From: Castellaniella sp.
Lineage (GTDB): Bacteria; Pseudomonadota; Gammaproteobacteria; Burkholderiales; Burkholderiaceae_B
Length of the DNA: 64,000 bases
Direction of reading: 5' to 3'
Assembly (NCBI RefSeq): GCF_034675845.1
Contig: NZ_JAUCCU010000001.1
Coordinates: forward strand, 2,232,001-2,296,000
How positions within the stretch are numbered: position 1 is the stretch's first letter; the number at the start of each line of letters is the position of its first letter. Both the position numbers and the translations under genes were made by a program. Positions 24,086-33,077 of this stretch are shown one piece after another. The notes below the pieces were generated by a model, which worked only from the letters and a program-made list of their open reading frames with translations, ran no database searches and had not been told where the DNA came from.

Positions 24086-24868
24086 ATGGATCAAACACTT
24101 ATCGAACAGTTAGGCAGTTCTTTGCATCAGGCATTGGTGCAACGCAATCCTATTGCGCCCTTGACAGAAACATACCCTGATCTGTCCATCGAGCAAGCCT
24201 ATCGTATCCAAGAACATATGCTCAGCCATCGCATCGATGCCGGGGCACGTGTCATTGGCAAGAAAATCGGTGTGACCAGCAAGGCGGTCATGAATATGTT
24301 GGGTGTATTCCAGCCTGATTTTGGCTATTTGCTCAGTGACATGGTGCATGCGGATGGGGCCACCGTGGCACTGGATACGTTGATTCAGCCTAAGGCTGAA
24401 GGTGAAATTGCTTTTTTTCTGAAAAAAGATCTGCAAGGCCCGGGGGTGACCGTCGCCGATGTCTATGCCGCCACCGAAGGCGTTATGGCCTGCTTCGAAA
24501 TCGTCGACTCGCGCATTCGTGACTGGAAAATAAAAATCCAGGACACCGTGGCGGATAACGCCTCATGCGGCTTGTTGGTGCTGGGTGAAAAACTTGTCGA
24601 TCCGCGTCAGCTTGATCTCACGACCTGCGGCATGGTGCTTGAACTCGATGGTGAAGTTTCCGTCACAGGCTCGGGGGCGGCAGCCCTGGGTTCTCCGGTT
24701 GCCGCGGTCGCCTGGCTAGCTAACCAAATGGGCGCCCTCGGAACGCCCCTCAAGGCCGGAGAAATTGTGCTCTCGGGTGCATTGGCGGCGATGGTCCCGA
24801 TTTCTGGCCCTTGTAATTTGCGGGTTTCTATTGGTGGGCTGGGTAGTTGTTCGGTGCGGTTTGCCTGA
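24086..24868 (+). CDS. dmpE: 2-Oxopent-4-enoate hydratase
   Basis: 260 residues from ATG 24086; the longer frame to 23936 is an extension into dmpC. It belongs to the hydratase/decarboxylase family and its sequence (IGKKIGVTSKAVMNMLGV, QPDFGYLLSDM, EGEIAFFL) groups with DmpE/XylJ hydratases. It adds water to 2-oxopent-4-enoate to give 4-hydroxy-2-oxovalerate. DmpE and the decarboxylase DmpH usually form a complex; DmpH is encoded three genes downstream. Confidence 0.92.
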   Translation: MDQTLIEQLGSSLHQALVQRNPIAPLTETYPDLSIEQAYRIQEHMLSHRIDAGARVIGKKIGVTSKAVMNMLGVFQPDFGYLLSDMVHADGATVALDTLIQPKAEGEIAFFLKKDLQGPGVTVADVYAATEGVMACFEIVDSRIRDWKIKIQDTVADNASCGLLVLGEKLVDPRQLDLTTCGMVLELDGEVSVTGSGAAALGSPVAAVAWLANQMGALGTPLKAGEIVLSGALAAMVPISGPCNLRVSIGGLGSCSVRFA

Positions 24869-24920
24869 GGCATTGAAGACGCAGGCTTGCTGGGCGAGCC
24901 TGCAAACGGGAGCGAAAATC

Positions 24921-25826
24921 ATGGAAAAAATACGCTGTGCCCTGATTGGATCGGGGAATATCGGTACGGACCTACTGTATAAGCTGCAGCGCAGCGAAAT
25001 ACTTGAACCAGTCTGGATGGTGGGTATCGATCCAGAGTCCGAAGGGCTGGCGCGGGCGCGCGATATGGGGCTGAAGACCACAGCCGATGGGGTTGATGGG
25101 CTGGTGCCCCACATGAAGGCCGATAACATACGCATCGTGTTCGATGCGACATCGGCCTATGTGCACCAGGAAAATAGCAATAAGGTCACGGCGCAAGGCG
25201 CGTTGATGATTGACCTGACGCCGGCAGCCATCGGGCCTTACTGCGTCCCCCCTGTCAATTTGCAGACACATCTGGAACAGTGCGAGACCAACGTCAATAT
25301 GGTTACCTGCGGCGGACAGGCCACTATCCCGATGGTGGCGGCGGTTTCGCAGGTTCAGCCGGTGGATTATGCCGAGATCGTCGCGACGGTGTCTTCCCGG
25401 TCTGCAGGGCCAGGCACGCGCAAGAATATCGACGAGTTCACACAAACCACGGCGGGCGCCGTCGAGAAGGTTGGCGGCGCCAAAAAAGGCAAGGCCATCA
25501 TTATCCTGAATCCCGCTGATCCACCATTGATTATGCGTGACACGGTGCATTGCCTGACAGAAGGCGAACCCGATGAGGCAGCCATTACCGCTTCGGTGCA
25601 GGCCATGATCGCGCAGGTGCAGCGCTATGTGCCGGGCTACAAGCTGGTAAACGGGCCGGTATTCGATGGGCGGCGAGTGTCCATTTATCTCGAGGTTGAA
25701 GGCTTGGGCGACTATCTGCCGAAATACTCGGGCAACCTGGACATCATGACGGCATCGGCCACACGCACAGCCGAAATGTTTGCCGAGCGCATCCGCAAGG
25801 GTGAATTGAATTTCGACGCGGCGTAA
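24921..25826 (+). CDS. dmpF: Acylating acetaldehyde dehydrogenase
   Basis: 301 residues from ATG 24921. Rossmann motif IGSGNIGTDLL lies at the N-terminus; catalytic C130 is in MVTCGGQATIP. DmpF converts acetaldehyde, CoA and NAD+ to acetyl-CoA and receives the aldehyde through a tunnel from the aldolase DmpG, encoded next. The normal length and order (F then G) support formation of the channelled bifunctional complex. Confidence 0.95.
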   Translation: MEKIRCALIGSGNIGTDLLYKLQRSEILEPVWMVGIDPESEGLARARDMGLKTTADGVDGLVPHMKADNIRIVFDATSAYVHQENSNKVTAQGALMIDLTPAAIGPYCVPPVNLQTHLEQCETNVNMVTCGGQATIPMVAAVSQVQPVDYAEIVATVSSRSAGPGTRKNIDEFTQTTAGAVEKVGGAKKGKAIIILNPADPPLIMRDTVHCLTEGEPDEAAITASVQAMIAQVQRYVPGYKLVNGPVFDGRRVSIYLEVEGLGDYLPKYSGNLDIMTASATRTAEMFAERIRKGELNFDAA

Positions 25827-25836
25827 GGACATGATC

Positions 25837-26871
25837 ATGAACAGCACACAAAACAAGCCTTCAGTCAGGCTGCACGACATGACGCTGCGCGATGGCATGC
25901 ATGCCATGCGCCACCAAATCACGTTGCAGCAAATGCGGGATGTCGCCTGCGGCTTGGATGCAGCCGGGGTTCCACTCATTGAAGTCACGCACGGCGATGG
26001 GCTGGGAGGCAGCTCGGTCAACTATGGTTTTTCGTTACATACCGACGAAGAATACCTGTCCACGGTGATTCCACTGATGAAACAGGCCAAGGTATCCGCA
26101 TTGCTGCTGCCGGGTATAGGTACGGTCGAGCACCTGCGCATGGCCCATGACCTGGGGGTAAGCACCATCCGGGTGGCCACGCACTGCACCGAGGCTGATG
26201 TCTCCGAGCAGCACATTACGCTGGCACGTCAGTTGGATATGGACACTGTCGGCTTTTTGATGATGAGTCATATGAATAGCCCCGAGGGGCTCGTCAGCCA
26301 GGCTCGATTGATGGAAGGCTACGGTGCCAACTGCATTTATATGACCGATTCAGCGGGGCACATGCTGCCGCATCAGGTCACCGAGAAAATAGATGCACTG
26401 CGACAGGCGTTAAAGCCCGAAACCGAATTGGGTTTTCACGGACATCACAATTTGGCCATGGGGGTGGCAAACAGCCTGGCAGCCATGGACGCAGGGGCTA
26501 GCCGCATTGATGCAGCCTGCTCCGGCATGGGGGCAGGCTCAGGCAATACGCCCATGGAAGCCTTGGTGGCTGTGTGCAATTTGCTCTCTATTCCAACCGG
26601 CGTGGACCTGTTCAAGGTACAGGATGTGGCCGAGGATCTGGTGTATCCCATGATGACCGAGCCTGTGCGATTAAGCCGCGATGCGCTGACATTGGGCTAT
26701 GCCGGGGTGTATGGGTCATTCCTGCTGTTTGCGCGTCGCGCCGAACAGCGTTACGGAGTGCCAGCCCGTGAAATTTTAGTTGAGATGGGCCGCCGAGGGA
26801 TGGTGGGAGGACAGGAAGACATGATCGAAGATACGGCGCTTAGCCTGGCTCGTCAGCGGGGTGCAGCATGA
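25837..26871 (+). CDS. dmpG: 4-Hydroxy-2-oxovalerate aldolase
   Basis: 344 residues from ATG 25837, which is seven bases from AAGGA; the ATG at 25831 is too close to the ribosome site. The HMGL-like TIM barrel shows R18-D19 and H22 (MTLRDGMHAMRH), with metal ligands H201 and H203 (GFHGHHNLA). It cleaves 4-hydroxy-2-oxovalerate to pyruvate and acetaldehyde, which passes to DmpF. The C-terminal DmpG-type communication domain is present. The stop overlaps dmpH by 4 bases. Confidence 0.95.
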   Translation: MNSTQNKPSVRLHDMTLRDGMHAMRHQITLQQMRDVACGLDAAGVPLIEVTHGDGLGGSSVNYGFSLHTDEEYLSTVIPLMKQAKVSALLLPGIGTVEHLRMAHDLGVSTIRVATHCTEADVSEQHITLARQLDMDTVGFLMMSHMNSPEGLVSQARLMEGYGANCIYMTDSAGHMLPHQVTEKIDALRQALKPETELGFHGHHNLAMGVANSLAAMDAGASRIDAACSGMGAGSGNTPMEALVAVCNLLSIPTGVDLFKVQDVAEDLVYPMMTEPVRLSRDALTLGYAGVYGSFLLFARRAEQRYGVPAREILVEMGRRGMVGGQEDMIEDTALSLARQRGAA

Positions 26872-27656
26872 AGCTGGATGCAGGCCAAATAGCGGCGCTG
26901 GCCGCACACCTGGAAGATTGCGAACTGCAAGCGCATGACACGCTGAAAATCACGCTCGATCATCCCGATATGGACTGGGAAGACGCCTACGCCATTCAGG
27001 ATGAGATCCGGCGCCGCAAAGAAGCCCGAGGGCAAAAGACCGTTGGCTTGAAAGCAGGCCTGACATCCTTTGCCAAGATGCGCCAAATGGGGGTGGAAAC
27101 CCCGGTTTTCGGGTTTTTGACTGATTATTTCAGCGTGCCGGATGGCGGCTCCATCGATACCAGCAAGTTGATTCACCCCAAGGTTGAGCCTGAAATTGCC
27201 TTTGTCACGAAGGCCCCACTCAAGGGGCCTGGCTGTCATATAGGGGATGTGCTGGCTGCCACCGATTTTGTCATTCCAGCCATCGAAATTATTGATAGCC
27301 GCTATCGGGACTTCAAGTTTGATCTCAAGAGCGTGGTGGCTGACAACTGTTCTTCTACGCGGTTTGTGGTCGGCGGTTGCATGGGTGATGCCCGGGCGCT
27401 CGACTTGCGAACATTGGGCATTGTGCTTGAAAAAAATGGCGAGCCCGTGGCCTTTGGGGCTGGGGCTGCCGTTTTGGGGCATCCGGCGACAGCGTTGGCC
27501 GAACTGGCCAATCATCTGGGGCGTCGAGGCCAGGAAATTCCAGCGGGCACCTTGGTTCTGTCGGGCGGCATCACTGAGGCCGTCTCTGTACAGGCTGGGG
27601 ACTCCGTCTGTTTGCGAGTCCATGGCCTGGGCTCAGTTTCAGTTCACTTCGCCTAG
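26868..27656 (+). CDS. dmpH: 4-Oxalocrotonate decarboxylase
   Basis: 262 residues, ATGA-coupled to dmpG. It is a paralogue of DmpE, but its sequence (YAIQDEIRRRKEARG, FGFLTDYFSVPDGG, DTSKLIHPKVEPEIAF) is that of DmpH/XylI decarboxylases. It removes CO2 from 2-oxo-3-hexenedioate to give 2-oxopent-4-enoate, handed to DmpE. The family's metal-binding acidic residues are present (EPEIAF, EIIDSRY). Confidence 0.94.
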   Translation: MKLDAGQIAALAAHLEDCELQAHDTLKITLDHPDMDWEDAYAIQDEIRRRKEARGQKTVGLKAGLTSFAKMRQMGVETPVFGFLTDYFSVPDGGSIDTSKLIHPKVEPEIAFVTKAPLKGPGCHIGDVLAATDFVIPAIEIIDSRYRDFKFDLKSVVADNCSSTRFVVGGCMGDARALDLRTLGIVLEKNGEPVAFGAGAAVLGHPATALAELANHLGRRGQEIPAGTLVLSGGITEAVSVQAGDSVCLRVHGLGSVSVHFA

Positions 27657-27666
27657 GAGCCAAGCC

Positions 27667-27858
27667 ATGCCGTTTGTACAGATATACATGCTCGAAGGCC
27701 GTACCGAAGAACAGAAAAAGGCCATGTTCGAAAAAATGACCCAGGTGCTGGTTGAAACGCTGGATGTGCCTCAGCAAAACGTCCGTATCTGGGTTCACGA
27801 TATGCCCAAGGAAAACTGGTGCATTGCAGGAACCACGGCCAAGGACCTGGGGCGTTAG
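27667..27858 (+). CDS. dmpI: 4-Oxalocrotonate tautomerase
   Basis: 63 residues (62 after removal of Met). Pro is the second codon, providing the catalytic N-terminal Pro1 of the 4-OT family, and EGRTEEQKK follows. It isomerises 2-hydroxymuconate to the 2-oxo form used by DmpH. It begins 10 bases after dmpH and is the last catabolic gene of the lower operon. It was easily missed inside a longer overlapping frame. Confidence 0.93.
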   Translation: MPFVQIYMLEGRTEEQKKAMFEKMTQVLVETLDVPQQNVRIWVHDMPKENWCIAGTTAKDLGR

Positions 27859-27908
27859 CCGCAGTTTCAGCCTTATCGTCAATATAAAAAACCTTTGGAG
27901 ACAACAGC

Positions 27909-28838
27909 ATGAAAGTAACAAAACTGGTGCTGGCACTAGCGATGACCGTGGGTCTGTGTGGTATGGCACAGGCCAAGGAAGGTGGCGATCAATACCCCAA
28001 TGGCGGCGAAAGCTGGATGGCTGGCGCCGTGCCTCCGCCGGGTGATTATTTCATCAACTACTCGGGCTACTACACGGGCAAGCTGCGTGATGGTGATGGT
28101 AATCGGGTGTCTGGCGCCAAGGTCGATGCCTGGTTCAATGCGTTCCGTTACCTCAATGTTTCCAATTACCAGATTCTGGGCGGTAATTGGGGCTGGCATG
28201 TCATTGCGCCGCTAGTGCATCAGCGCATCGAGATGGGTGGAGCCTCGGGTACCGAGACCAACCTGGGTGACATCACCGTCAGTCCTTTTATCTTGTCCTG
28301 GCATAGTGGCAATTGGCACTGGGTCACGGCGCTGGATATTATGGCGCCCACCGGAAAATACTATTCAGGCGATCCGCTGCGCAGCATCGGGGCCGGTTAC
28401 TGGAGCTTCGAGCCGGTCTTTGCTTTCACCTACCTCAACGAGGATGGCTGGGAAGCTTCCGCCAAGTTCATGTACAACATGAAGACCAGCAACAACCGCT
28501 TCCGTCCATTTGAAAATGGTCCGAAGATGACGTATTCCTCAGGCGATGAATTCCACGTCGACTGGCTGGTGGGCAAGCACTTTGGGCCTTGGGCTGCCGG
28601 GGTGTCGGGCTATTACCTGCAGCAGACAACGGCCGACAAGCTGGATGGTCAAGCGATTTCTTCCGCGATGGGCCCCTGGTCCGAAGGACGCAAGGGCCGT
28701 GTCTTTGCGTTTGGTCCCAGCGTGAACTACTCCGCCAAAAACGGGATGCAGTTCATTGCCCAGTGGCAGCATGAAACCATGGTCGAAAACCGCTTTGGCG
28801 GTGACAAGTTCTGGCTCAAGTTCGCGATGCCGTTATAG
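27909..28838 (+). CDS. Outer-membrane channel of the phenol MetA/SphA family
   Basis: 309 residues with a clear signal peptide (cleavage near AQA-KEGG, about residue 22). The rest is rich in alternating aromatic/polar beta-strand patterns and ends in a C-terminal aromatic-containing strand, as in outer-membrane barrels. It matches the 'MetA pathway of phenol degradation' family. Such proteins are thought to pass hydrophobic aromatics through the outer membrane. It sits 50 bases after dmpI and 39 before the chemoreceptor, probably in the same operon. Confidence 0.85.
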   Translation: MKVTKLVLALAMTVGLCGMAQAKEGGDQYPNGGESWMAGAVPPPGDYFINYSGYYTGKLRDGDGNRVSGAKVDAWFNAFRYLNVSNYQILGGNWGWHVIAPLVHQRIEMGGASGTETNLGDITVSPFILSWHSGNWHWVTALDIMAPTGKYYSGDPLRSIGAGYWSFEPVFAFTYLNEDGWEASAKFMYNMKTSNNRFRPFENGPKMTYSSGDEFHVDWLVGKHFGPWAAGVSGYYLQQTTADKLDGQAISSAMGPWSEGRKGRVFAFGPSVNYSAKNGMQFIAQWQHETMVENRFGGDKFWLKFAMPL

Positions 28839-28877
28839 GCCCCATATTCCCCCTCCCCTTATTAAAGGAGACCCATC

Positions 28878-30359
28878 ATGCCCGTGGGTATGCGCTGGAT
28901 TTGTGGCTTGGGCGCGGTGCTGGCCCTGGCCCTGACGACCTTTACCTGGATGGCGATGGGGCAGGGGGAGGGGGGCTGGGCTCTGCTTGCCCTGCTTGGA
29001 TTGCTGCTGTTGTGCTTGCTTAGTCTGGCTGGGGTGATCTTTGGGCCCAAGCTGGTCAGTCGTACGGCTCCCGTCAGCCGGGCGCTGACACAGCTGGATC
29101 GCCACGCCCTGGATGTCACGGTCAACAATGCCAGCATGATGTCGTCCTTTACGCGGGTTGTCTCGTTTTCGCGCCAGCAGGCGGAGGCCCTGGCGGGCAT
29201 CCGCCAGCGCGTGGACACTCTGGGCAGTAGCGTGCATACCGTGGCTGAATCGGCCAGGGCGACCCATGATGATGTGGGTTCGATGCACTCGCTGGCCTTG
29301 GAAGGGGATGGTTTGTTGCGCGAAACCACTGACCGTATTGGCTCATTGGCACAGTCGGCAGAAGGCTTGGAGCAACGCTTCCGGGATGTCATGCATCACA
29401 CCGGAGAAATCGAGTCCATCTTGCGGATGATCCAGGACGTTGCCATGCAGACTAACTTGCTGTCGCTGAATGCCGCAGTCGAAGCCGCACGGGCGGGTGA
29501 ACAAGGCCGTGGCTTTGCCGTGGTTGCCAGCGAGGTGCGTGGCCTGGCCGCCAGAACCGGTGAGGCTACGGTACAGATTCGGGAAATGATTTCGGGGATT
29601 ACAACCAGCGCCCAAGCCGCTGACGGTTTTCTGAAGACTGTCTTGAGCGATATACAGACTGGCGTGGAACGTACCCGGGAAACGGCCCGGGCATTGGCCG
29701 GCATCGGTGAACGTGCCCAGCGCACGTTGGCCACGGCGGGCGATTTGGTTTCAGCTGCCCAAATACAAAGCCGGCTGGGCGAGCAGATTGTGCGCGATGT
29801 AGAGACCTTGTCCACAGCGGCGCAGCAGTCTGTCGAGTGGGTAGGCAAGAGCAATGAGCAGTTGCGCGTTGTGCAGGGCCTGATCGGCCAACTTAAGCAT
29901 GAAACATCGGGCCTGCTACCCACGCGCCGGGAAATCGATACCTTGCAAGACGGCATCGAGGAAATGCGGGCCTGCAATATTCTGATTATGAATGCGGGGG
30001 CCTACTCCGAACTGGGGATTGTCGTACAGAGAATTGCCGAGCTGGACGAGATCATTGATACCGCTTGGAAACGCTATCAACACGGCGTCGGCAGGCGGCT
30101 GGATGATCGACTGATGTCACAGTTTGATGAGGCCATGCAGTCTTATCGTTCTATACGCAACCAGGTTCTGGGGCTGGCACGCCGCGAACAGTTTGCAGAC
30201 GTTCGGGCACAAGTGCCTGCAGAAGTGCGTCCGGCGTACGACCGGGTCAAGTCGGCTTTGGCATTGATCGATACCGAAGACCGTCAGATACAGTCTCAGC
30301 GGTGGTTTCGTCGAACACGCTCGGACGGTGTCATAAAAACAATTCAGGAGACGACATGA
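28878..30359 (+). CDS. Chemoreceptor (MCP) with a C-terminal four-helix-bundle-like domain
   Basis: 493 residues. Two membrane helices (about 8-28 and 33-55) are joined by only a few residues, so there is no periplasmic sensor. No HAMP domain is evident. The signalling hairpin is clear (tip QTNLLSLNAAVEAARAGEQGRGFAVVA, around 190-217). After it, about residues 362-470 resemble the 4HB ligand-binding bundle normally found at the N-terminus (MRACNILIMNAGAYSE, IAELDEIIDTAWKRY, FDEAMQSYRSIRNQVL). The inverted order suggests cytoplasmic sensing. Its stop overlaps the transporter binding-protein start (ATGA), tying it to aromatic uptake. Confidence 0.85.
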   Translation: MPVGMRWICGLGAVLALALTTFTWMAMGQGEGGWALLALLGLLLLCLLSLAGVIFGPKLVSRTAPVSRALTQLDRHALDVTVNNASMMSSFTRVVSFSRQQAEALAGIRQRVDTLGSSVHTVAESARATHDDVGSMHSLALEGDGLLRETTDRIGSLAQSAEGLEQRFRDVMHHTGEIESILRMIQDVAMQTNLLSLNAAVEAARAGEQGRGFAVVASEVRGLAARTGEATVQIREMISGITTSAQAADGFLKTVLSDIQTGVERTRETARALAGIGERAQRTLATAGDLVSAAQIQSRLGEQIVRDVETLSTAAQQSVEWVGKSNEQLRVVQGLIGQLKHETSGLLPTRREIDTLQDGIEEMRACNILIMNAGAYSELGIVVQRIAELDEIIDTAWKRYQHGVGRRLDDRLMSQFDEAMQSYRSIRNQVLGLARREQFADVRAQVPAEVRPAYDRVKSALALIDTEDRQIQSQRWFRRTRSDGVIKTIQETT

Positions 30360-31651
30360 AAACTTTTACCTCGAACGCAAACGCTATTTTTTCAGGCTCG
30401 CGTCGTAGCACGCTAAAAAAATTGGGTGGTCTGGCTGCAGCGTCCATGCTGCCTTTCCCAGCAGCCAGGGCAGCCACCAGCCTGAAAATCGGTTACGTGA
30501 GCCCGCAGACAGGCCCGTTGGCGGTTTTTGCTGAACCGGACCCTTTCACCCTGGATCAGGTGCGTAAGATATTGGCCAGCGGCATCACCTTGGCGGGCAA
30601 AAAATATCCGGTTGAAATACTGTACAAGGATTCTCAGTCGAACTCGAATCGGGCTGCAGACGCCGCCTCGGAACTGATCCTCAATGATCAGGTCGATATT
30701 GTGATTGCGGCCAGCACGCCGGCGACCACCAACCCGGTGGCGGATCAGTGCGAGCTGAATGGGGTGCCTTGTCTCACCACGGACACTCCTTGGCAACCAC
30801 ACTTTTTCGGGCGCGGCGGCGCACCGGACCAGGGGTTTGATTGGACCTGGCATTATTTTTGGGGTCTGGAAGACATTATTGGCGTGTTCACGGGTTTATG
30901 GGAACAGATTCCGACTGGCAAAACAGTGGGCGCTCTATGGCCCAATGATTCCGATGGCAATGCCTGGGGTGATCCCAAAATGGGCTTCCCGCCTGTGTTG
31001 GCACAAAAAGGGTTTACCTTGGTGGATCGGGGCCGTTATCAGACACCATCCGACAATTTCTCGTCTTATCTCGGGGCCTTCAAGGAACAAAACGCGGATA
31101 TTGTCACGGGGGTGATTCCGCCGCCGGATTTCGCTAATTTCTGGGCTCAGGCGGGCCAGCAAAACTATCGACCCAGCATTGTGACAGTCGCCAAGGCCTG
31201 CGAATTTCCGGCTGCCATTGAGTCCTTTGGCTCACGGGCGGATGGCTTGTCTGTCGAGGTCTGGTGGTCGCCCGCGCACCCCTTTTCATCCAGCCTCACA
31301 GGACAAAGCGCCGCCGAGCTCGCACAGGCGTTTACCCAGTATTCTGGCCGACCCTGGACCATGCCGCTGGGCTTTAAGCATTCGCTGTTCGAAGTTGTCG
31401 TTGATGTGTTCAAACGCGCGGCGGAACACAGCCCCGAGGCGATTCGTGATGCGATTCGCAGCACTAAGCTGGACACCGTGGTTGGCCATATCGACTTTTC
31501 TCCCGGCCCCGTCCCCAATGTATGCAAGACGCCCCTGGTAGGAGGGCAATGGAAGCGCCGCGAACAAGGGCTGGATCTGTTGATTGTCGAAAATAGCCAG
31601 GCACAGCAGATTGCCCTGCAAGGCAATCTCGCCCCTATTCGTTACTCATGA
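30356..31651 (+). CDS. LIV-type ABC transporter substrate-binding protein (putative aromatic substrate)
   Basis: 431 residues from ATG 30356. The N-terminus has a twin-arginine motif (SRRSTLKKLGG, residues 15-25) and cleavage near ARA-ATS. The mature part is a type I periplasmic binding protein of the branched-chain amino acid (Peripla_BP_6) family. A stretch rich in aromatics (FDWTWHYFW) may belong to the pocket. Placed directly after the phenol genes, it probably binds an aromatic or related organic acid; the ligand is inferred. A 4-base overlap links it to the next gene. Confidence 0.85.
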   Translation: MKTFTSNANAIFSGSRRSTLKKLGGLAAASMLPFPAARAATSLKIGYVSPQTGPLAVFAEPDPFTLDQVRKILASGITLAGKKYPVEILYKDSQSNSNRAADAASELILNDQVDIVIAASTPATTNPVADQCELNGVPCLTTDTPWQPHFFGRGGAPDQGFDWTWHYFWGLEDIIGVFTGLWEQIPTGKTVGALWPNDSDGNAWGDPKMGFPPVLAQKGFTLVDRGRYQTPSDNFSSYLGAFKEQNADIVTGVIPPPDFANFWAQAGQQNYRPSIVTVAKACEFPAAIESFGSRADGLSVEVWWSPAHPFSSSLTGQSAAELAQAFTQYSGRPWTMPLGFKHSLFEVVVDVFKRAAEHSPEAIRDAIRSTKLDTVVGHIDFSPGPVPNVCKTPLVGGQWKRREQGLDLLIVENSQAQQIALQGNLAPIRYS

Positions 31652-32373
31652 GCCTGGTGCTGGAGGCCCATGGCCTGGCCCGATCGTTTGGCAGCATGCA
31701 GGTGCTTGAGAGCATTTCCTTGGATCTGTCCCAAGGGGAAATTCTAGGCATTATCGGGCCCAATGGCGCGGGAAAGTCCACGCTGTTCAATCTGATCGCA
31801 GGCGACTTGAAGCCCGACGCAGGGACAGTGCGTCTTGCCGGTCAGGATATTTCCTTATTGTCCTCGGCCCGACGCTGCCTGCAGGGCATTGGGCGCACTT
31901 ATCAGATTCCGCATCCGTTTTCGGGCATGACGGTCTATGAAAATGTATTGGTGGGCGCAAGCTTCGGGGCAGGGCGTAGCGAACGCGAGGCTCGTGAACC
32001 TGCCCGACAGGCCTTGCAGATCAGTGGTCTGCTGGCAAAAGCCAATCATGTCTCGGGCAGCTTGCCATTGCTGGATCGGAAAAGGCTCGAACTGGCTCGG
32101 GCGCTGGCGACCGGGCCAACAGTCTTGTTATTGGATGAAATTGCAGGGGGTCTCAGTGATCCAGAAGTAGCGCAACTGATCGAGACGATCAAGGCCATTC
32201 AGGGCCAGGGGGTCTCCATGATCTGGATTGAGCATATCGTGCATGCCTTGATGGCTGTGGCTGATCGATTGCTGGTCATTGATGCGGGCCGGGTGCTGAC
32301 GCAAGGCCGGCCTGCCGATGTCATGGCGGAGCCTCAGGTGCGCGAGGTCTATATGGGAATAGGTTTGCAATGA
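31648..32373 (+). CDS. LIV-type ABC transporter ATP-binding protein (LivG-like)
   Basis: 241 residues. Walker A GPNGAGKST, Q-loop region (GIGRTYQIPHPFSGMTVYENVL) and Walker B LLLDEIAGGLSD are clear; the signature segment is degenerate (LPLLDRKRLELARAL, with no LSGGQ), as in many LivG relatives. The switch His is in IEHIVHAL. It powers import together with the LivF-like partner. Start and stop overlap the neighbours by 4 bases. Confidence 0.9.
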   Translation: MSLVLEAHGLARSFGSMQVLESISLDLSQGEILGIIGPNGAGKSTLFNLIAGDLKPDAGTVRLAGQDISLLSSARRCLQGIGRTYQIPHPFSGMTVYENVLVGASFGAGRSEREAREPARQALQISGLLAKANHVSGSLPLLDRKRLELARALATGPTVLLLDEIAGGLSDPEVAQLIETIKAIQGQGVSMIWIEHIVHALMAVADRLLVIDAGRVLTQGRPADVMAEPQVREVYMGIGLQ

Positions 32374-33077
32374 AGCTGTTGCAGTCGCGCGATTTGACCG
32401 CGTTTTACGGGGATTTTCAGGCCCTGTATGGAGTCAGCCTGGAACTTGATGTGGGCGAGGCCCTGGCGGTGATCGGCGCCAACGGTGCGGGTAAGACGAC
32501 TTTGCTCAAGGCCCTGTGCGGCATGCTGTCTGATCGGGCCCAGCGACATATCAGCTACCAGGGGCAGTCGATCGGCCATCTGCCGGCACATGACATTGTC
32601 TCCCTGGGGGTGGCAATGATTCCTGAGGGACGGCGTTTGTTTCCTAGCCTGACCGTCGAGGAAAACTTGCTCATGGGGGCCTATGTGCGTCGGCCTGGCC
32701 CCTGGGATCTTGCGGCTGTCTATGAACTCTTCCCCATTCTCAAGACCTTTGCGCGCCGGAAGTCCACATTGTTATCAGGCGGGCAACAGCAGATGGTGGC
32801 GATTGGTCGCGCGCTCATGTCCAATCCTTCCTTGCTGCTGTGCGATGAAGTATCCCTGGGGCTTGCCCCGGTGATCGTGCGGGATGTGTATCAGGCCTTT
32901 CCGCTGATTCGGGCCCAAGGGGTATCGCTTGTTTTAGTCGAGCAAGACATCCGTCAAGCCTTATCCAGTGCGGATCGCATGCTTTGTCTGTGCGAAGGCC
33001 GGGTCGTGCTCGAAGGCCGGGCGGATGCCTTCAGCGAAGAAGAAATCGCCCATGCTTATTTCGGGATCAAATCATGA
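32370..33077 (+). CDS. LIV-type ABC transporter ATP-binding protein (LivF-like)
   Basis: 235 residues. Walker A GANGAGKTT, GVAMIPEGRRLFPSLTVEENLLMG (typical LivF), signature LSGGQQQMVAIGRAL and Walker B LLCDEVSLGLAP are all present. It forms the ATPase heterodimer with the preceding LivG-like protein. It overlaps both neighbours by 4 bases, so the transporter is translated as a coupled unit. Confidence 0.92.
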   Translation: MKLLQSRDLTAFYGDFQALYGVSLELDVGEALAVIGANGAGKTTLLKALCGMLSDRAQRHISYQGQSIGHLPAHDIVSLGVAMIPEGRRLFPSLTVEENLLMGAYVRRPGPWDLAAVYELFPILKTFARRKSTLLSGGQQQMVAIGRALMSNPSLLLCDEVSLGLAPVIVRDVYQAFPLIRAQGVSLVLVEQDIRQALSSADRMLCLCEGRVVLEGRADAFSEEEIAHAYFGIKS

